Shown here one piece after another: positions 13,639 to 13,866 of a stretch of DNA of 13,866 nt. The DNA is taken from assembly GCA_900770345.1 (NCBI GenBank), contig CAAGKF010000137.1:1-13866 (forward strand). Reading direction: 5' to 3'. The notes beneath the pieces are model-generated. The model did no database searches. It saw only the letters and a program-made list of their open reading frames with translations, and had not been told where the DNA came from. The DNA is from Lachnospiraceae bacterium (GTDB taxonomy: Bacteria > Bacillota > Clostridia > Lachnospirales > Lachnospiraceae). Every line of letters begins with the position of its first letter. The stretch's first letter is position 1. Position numbers and translations under genes: made by a program.

Positions 13639-13682
13639 ACAAAAAGGTAGCTGTAAGCCATGTTATGACTTACAGCTACCTT
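13639..13682 (-). terminator. Strong terminator insulating the R-M operon from the right flank
   Basis: A perfect 14-bp stem (13644-13657 with 13669-13682) with an 11-base loop is preceded on the plus strand by AAAAACAAAA, that is, followed by a long T tract on the minus strand. It would stop leftward transcription entering from outside before the R-M promoter. It mirrors the hairpin at the other end of the element. Confidence 0.8.
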
Positions 13683-13712
13683 CATTTGTGCCGTATCGAT
13701 GTTGCCCCTTAG

Positions 13713-13766
13713 GGTAGGTTCACTTCGTGTCCCTATGACACGGAGCCGTTTTCCGGGGCGCCTTTT
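13713..13766. repeat. Right terminal inverted repeat (54 bp)
   Basis: This is the inverted partner of 102-155, with 42 of 54 positions matching and no gaps. It ends outward with the same 15 bases (TCCGGGGCGCCTTTT on this strand). It lies 30 bases outside the terminator hairpin, close to the 28-base spacing on the left. Confidence 0.75.
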
Positions 13767-13792
13767 CTTTATGGGGAACTTTTTCCGCGCTC

Positions 13793-13821
13793 TTGCCGTC
13801 TCAACCGGCAGATGCTATGAT
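13793..13821 (+). promoter_or_regulatory. Promoter of the gene in the right flank
   Basis: TTGCCG (13793-13798) and TATGAT (13816-13821) are exactly 17 bases apart, a good sigma-A promoter. It lies just outside the right inverted repeat and reads out of the window. Confidence 0.6.
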
Positions 13822-13853
13822 AGAAAACAGAAATACGAAGAGGAGGAATTTTC

Positions 13854-13866
13854 GTGAAGAACATGA
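13854..13866 (+). CDS. Start of a flanking gene, cut by the window edge
   Basis: AGGAGG (13841-13846) stands 7 bases before a GTG start, followed by codons for Lys, Asn and Met before the window ends. Promoter, ribosome binding site and start are all well spaced, so a real gene probably begins here. Four codons are too few to identify it. It is outside the proposed element and so is likely recipient DNA. Confidence 0.5.

Larger units (their letters stand above)
102..13766. mobile_element. Candidate integrative mobilizable element bounded by inverted repeats
   Basis: The span carries a large serine recombinase, MobC, a relaxase, a RepA-like ATPase, a polymerase-like gene and an R-M cargo operon, and is enclosed by an imperfect 54-bp inverted repeat. 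There are no type IV secretion or coupling-protein genes, so it would have to be mobilised by another element. The ends are inferred: the recombinase family cuts at short core sites that probably lie just outside or at the outer edge of the repeats, and I could not identify a convincing direct repeat there. The exact boundaries may therefore be off by tens of bases. Confidence 0.6.

Noticed and set aside
98..13773. TATG on both sides of the element as a target-site or core repeat
   Set aside because: Only 4 bases, and at different distances from the two inverted repeats; chance is a sufficient explanation.
1..13866. CRISPR arrays, tRNA or rRNA genes, insertion sequences
   Set aside because: No regularly spaced repeats, no tRNA-like cloverleaf or rRNA sequence, and no transposase other than the serine recombinase was seen.

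Overview
The window looks like one integrated mobilizable element of about 13.7 kb from a Gram-positive gut anaerobe (Clostridia, plausibly Oscillospiraceae or Lachnospiraceae). This rests on strong AGGAGG-type ribosome binding sites, a DUF4368-type large serine recombinase, a Firmicutes-type relaxase/MobC pair and the moderately high-GC codon use of the backbone. An imperfect 54-bp inverted repeat (102-155 and 13713-13766, 42 of 54 positions matching) bounds it. Just inside each repeat lies a strong hairpin (184-211 and 13644-13682), so the two ends are built alike. Short flanks remain: tandem hairpins on the left (1-101) and, on the right, a promoter, ribosome binding site and first codons of a gene that leaves the window.

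Layout. (1) Left, minus strand: large serine recombinase (220-1899) preceded by an unidentified 92-residue protein (1970-2248). (2) Mobilization and replication block, minus strand: RepA-like AAA ATPase (4279-5355), a hairpin-rich gap that may hold oriT (4079-4278), MobC (3767-4078) and relaxase (2298-3764). A separate 158-residue membrane protein gene (2540-3016) lies entirely inside the relaxase gene in another frame. (3) Centre, plus strand, divergent from repA: a 1009-residue protein carrying the signatures of RNAi-type (QDE-1/YonO-like, double-psi beta-barrel) RNA polymerases, including GADYDGD and EIDAAKTG, followed with an 11-base overlap by an unidentified 290-residue protein. (4) A small convergent minus-strand gene (9376-9666) resembling DUF6809. 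(5) Right, minus strand and visibly more AT-rich: a restriction-modification cargo operon of XRE regulator (13291-13548), fused nuclease-methyltransferase without helicase (11277-13298) and two-TRD specificity subunit (9799-11283). This is the arrangement of BcgI-like type IIB enzymes.

How it could work together: the recombinase excises and inserts the element. RepA-like ATPase, MobC and relaxase would process its DNA for transfer with help from a resident conjugative system, since no type IV secretion genes are present. The R-M operon would protect or stabilise the element and its host. The polymerase-like gene and its coupled partner are the outstanding feature: a eukaryotic-RdRP-type polymerase carried by a bacterial mobile element, of unknown job. 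It could transcribe the element, prime or copy nucleic acid during transfer, or act in defence.
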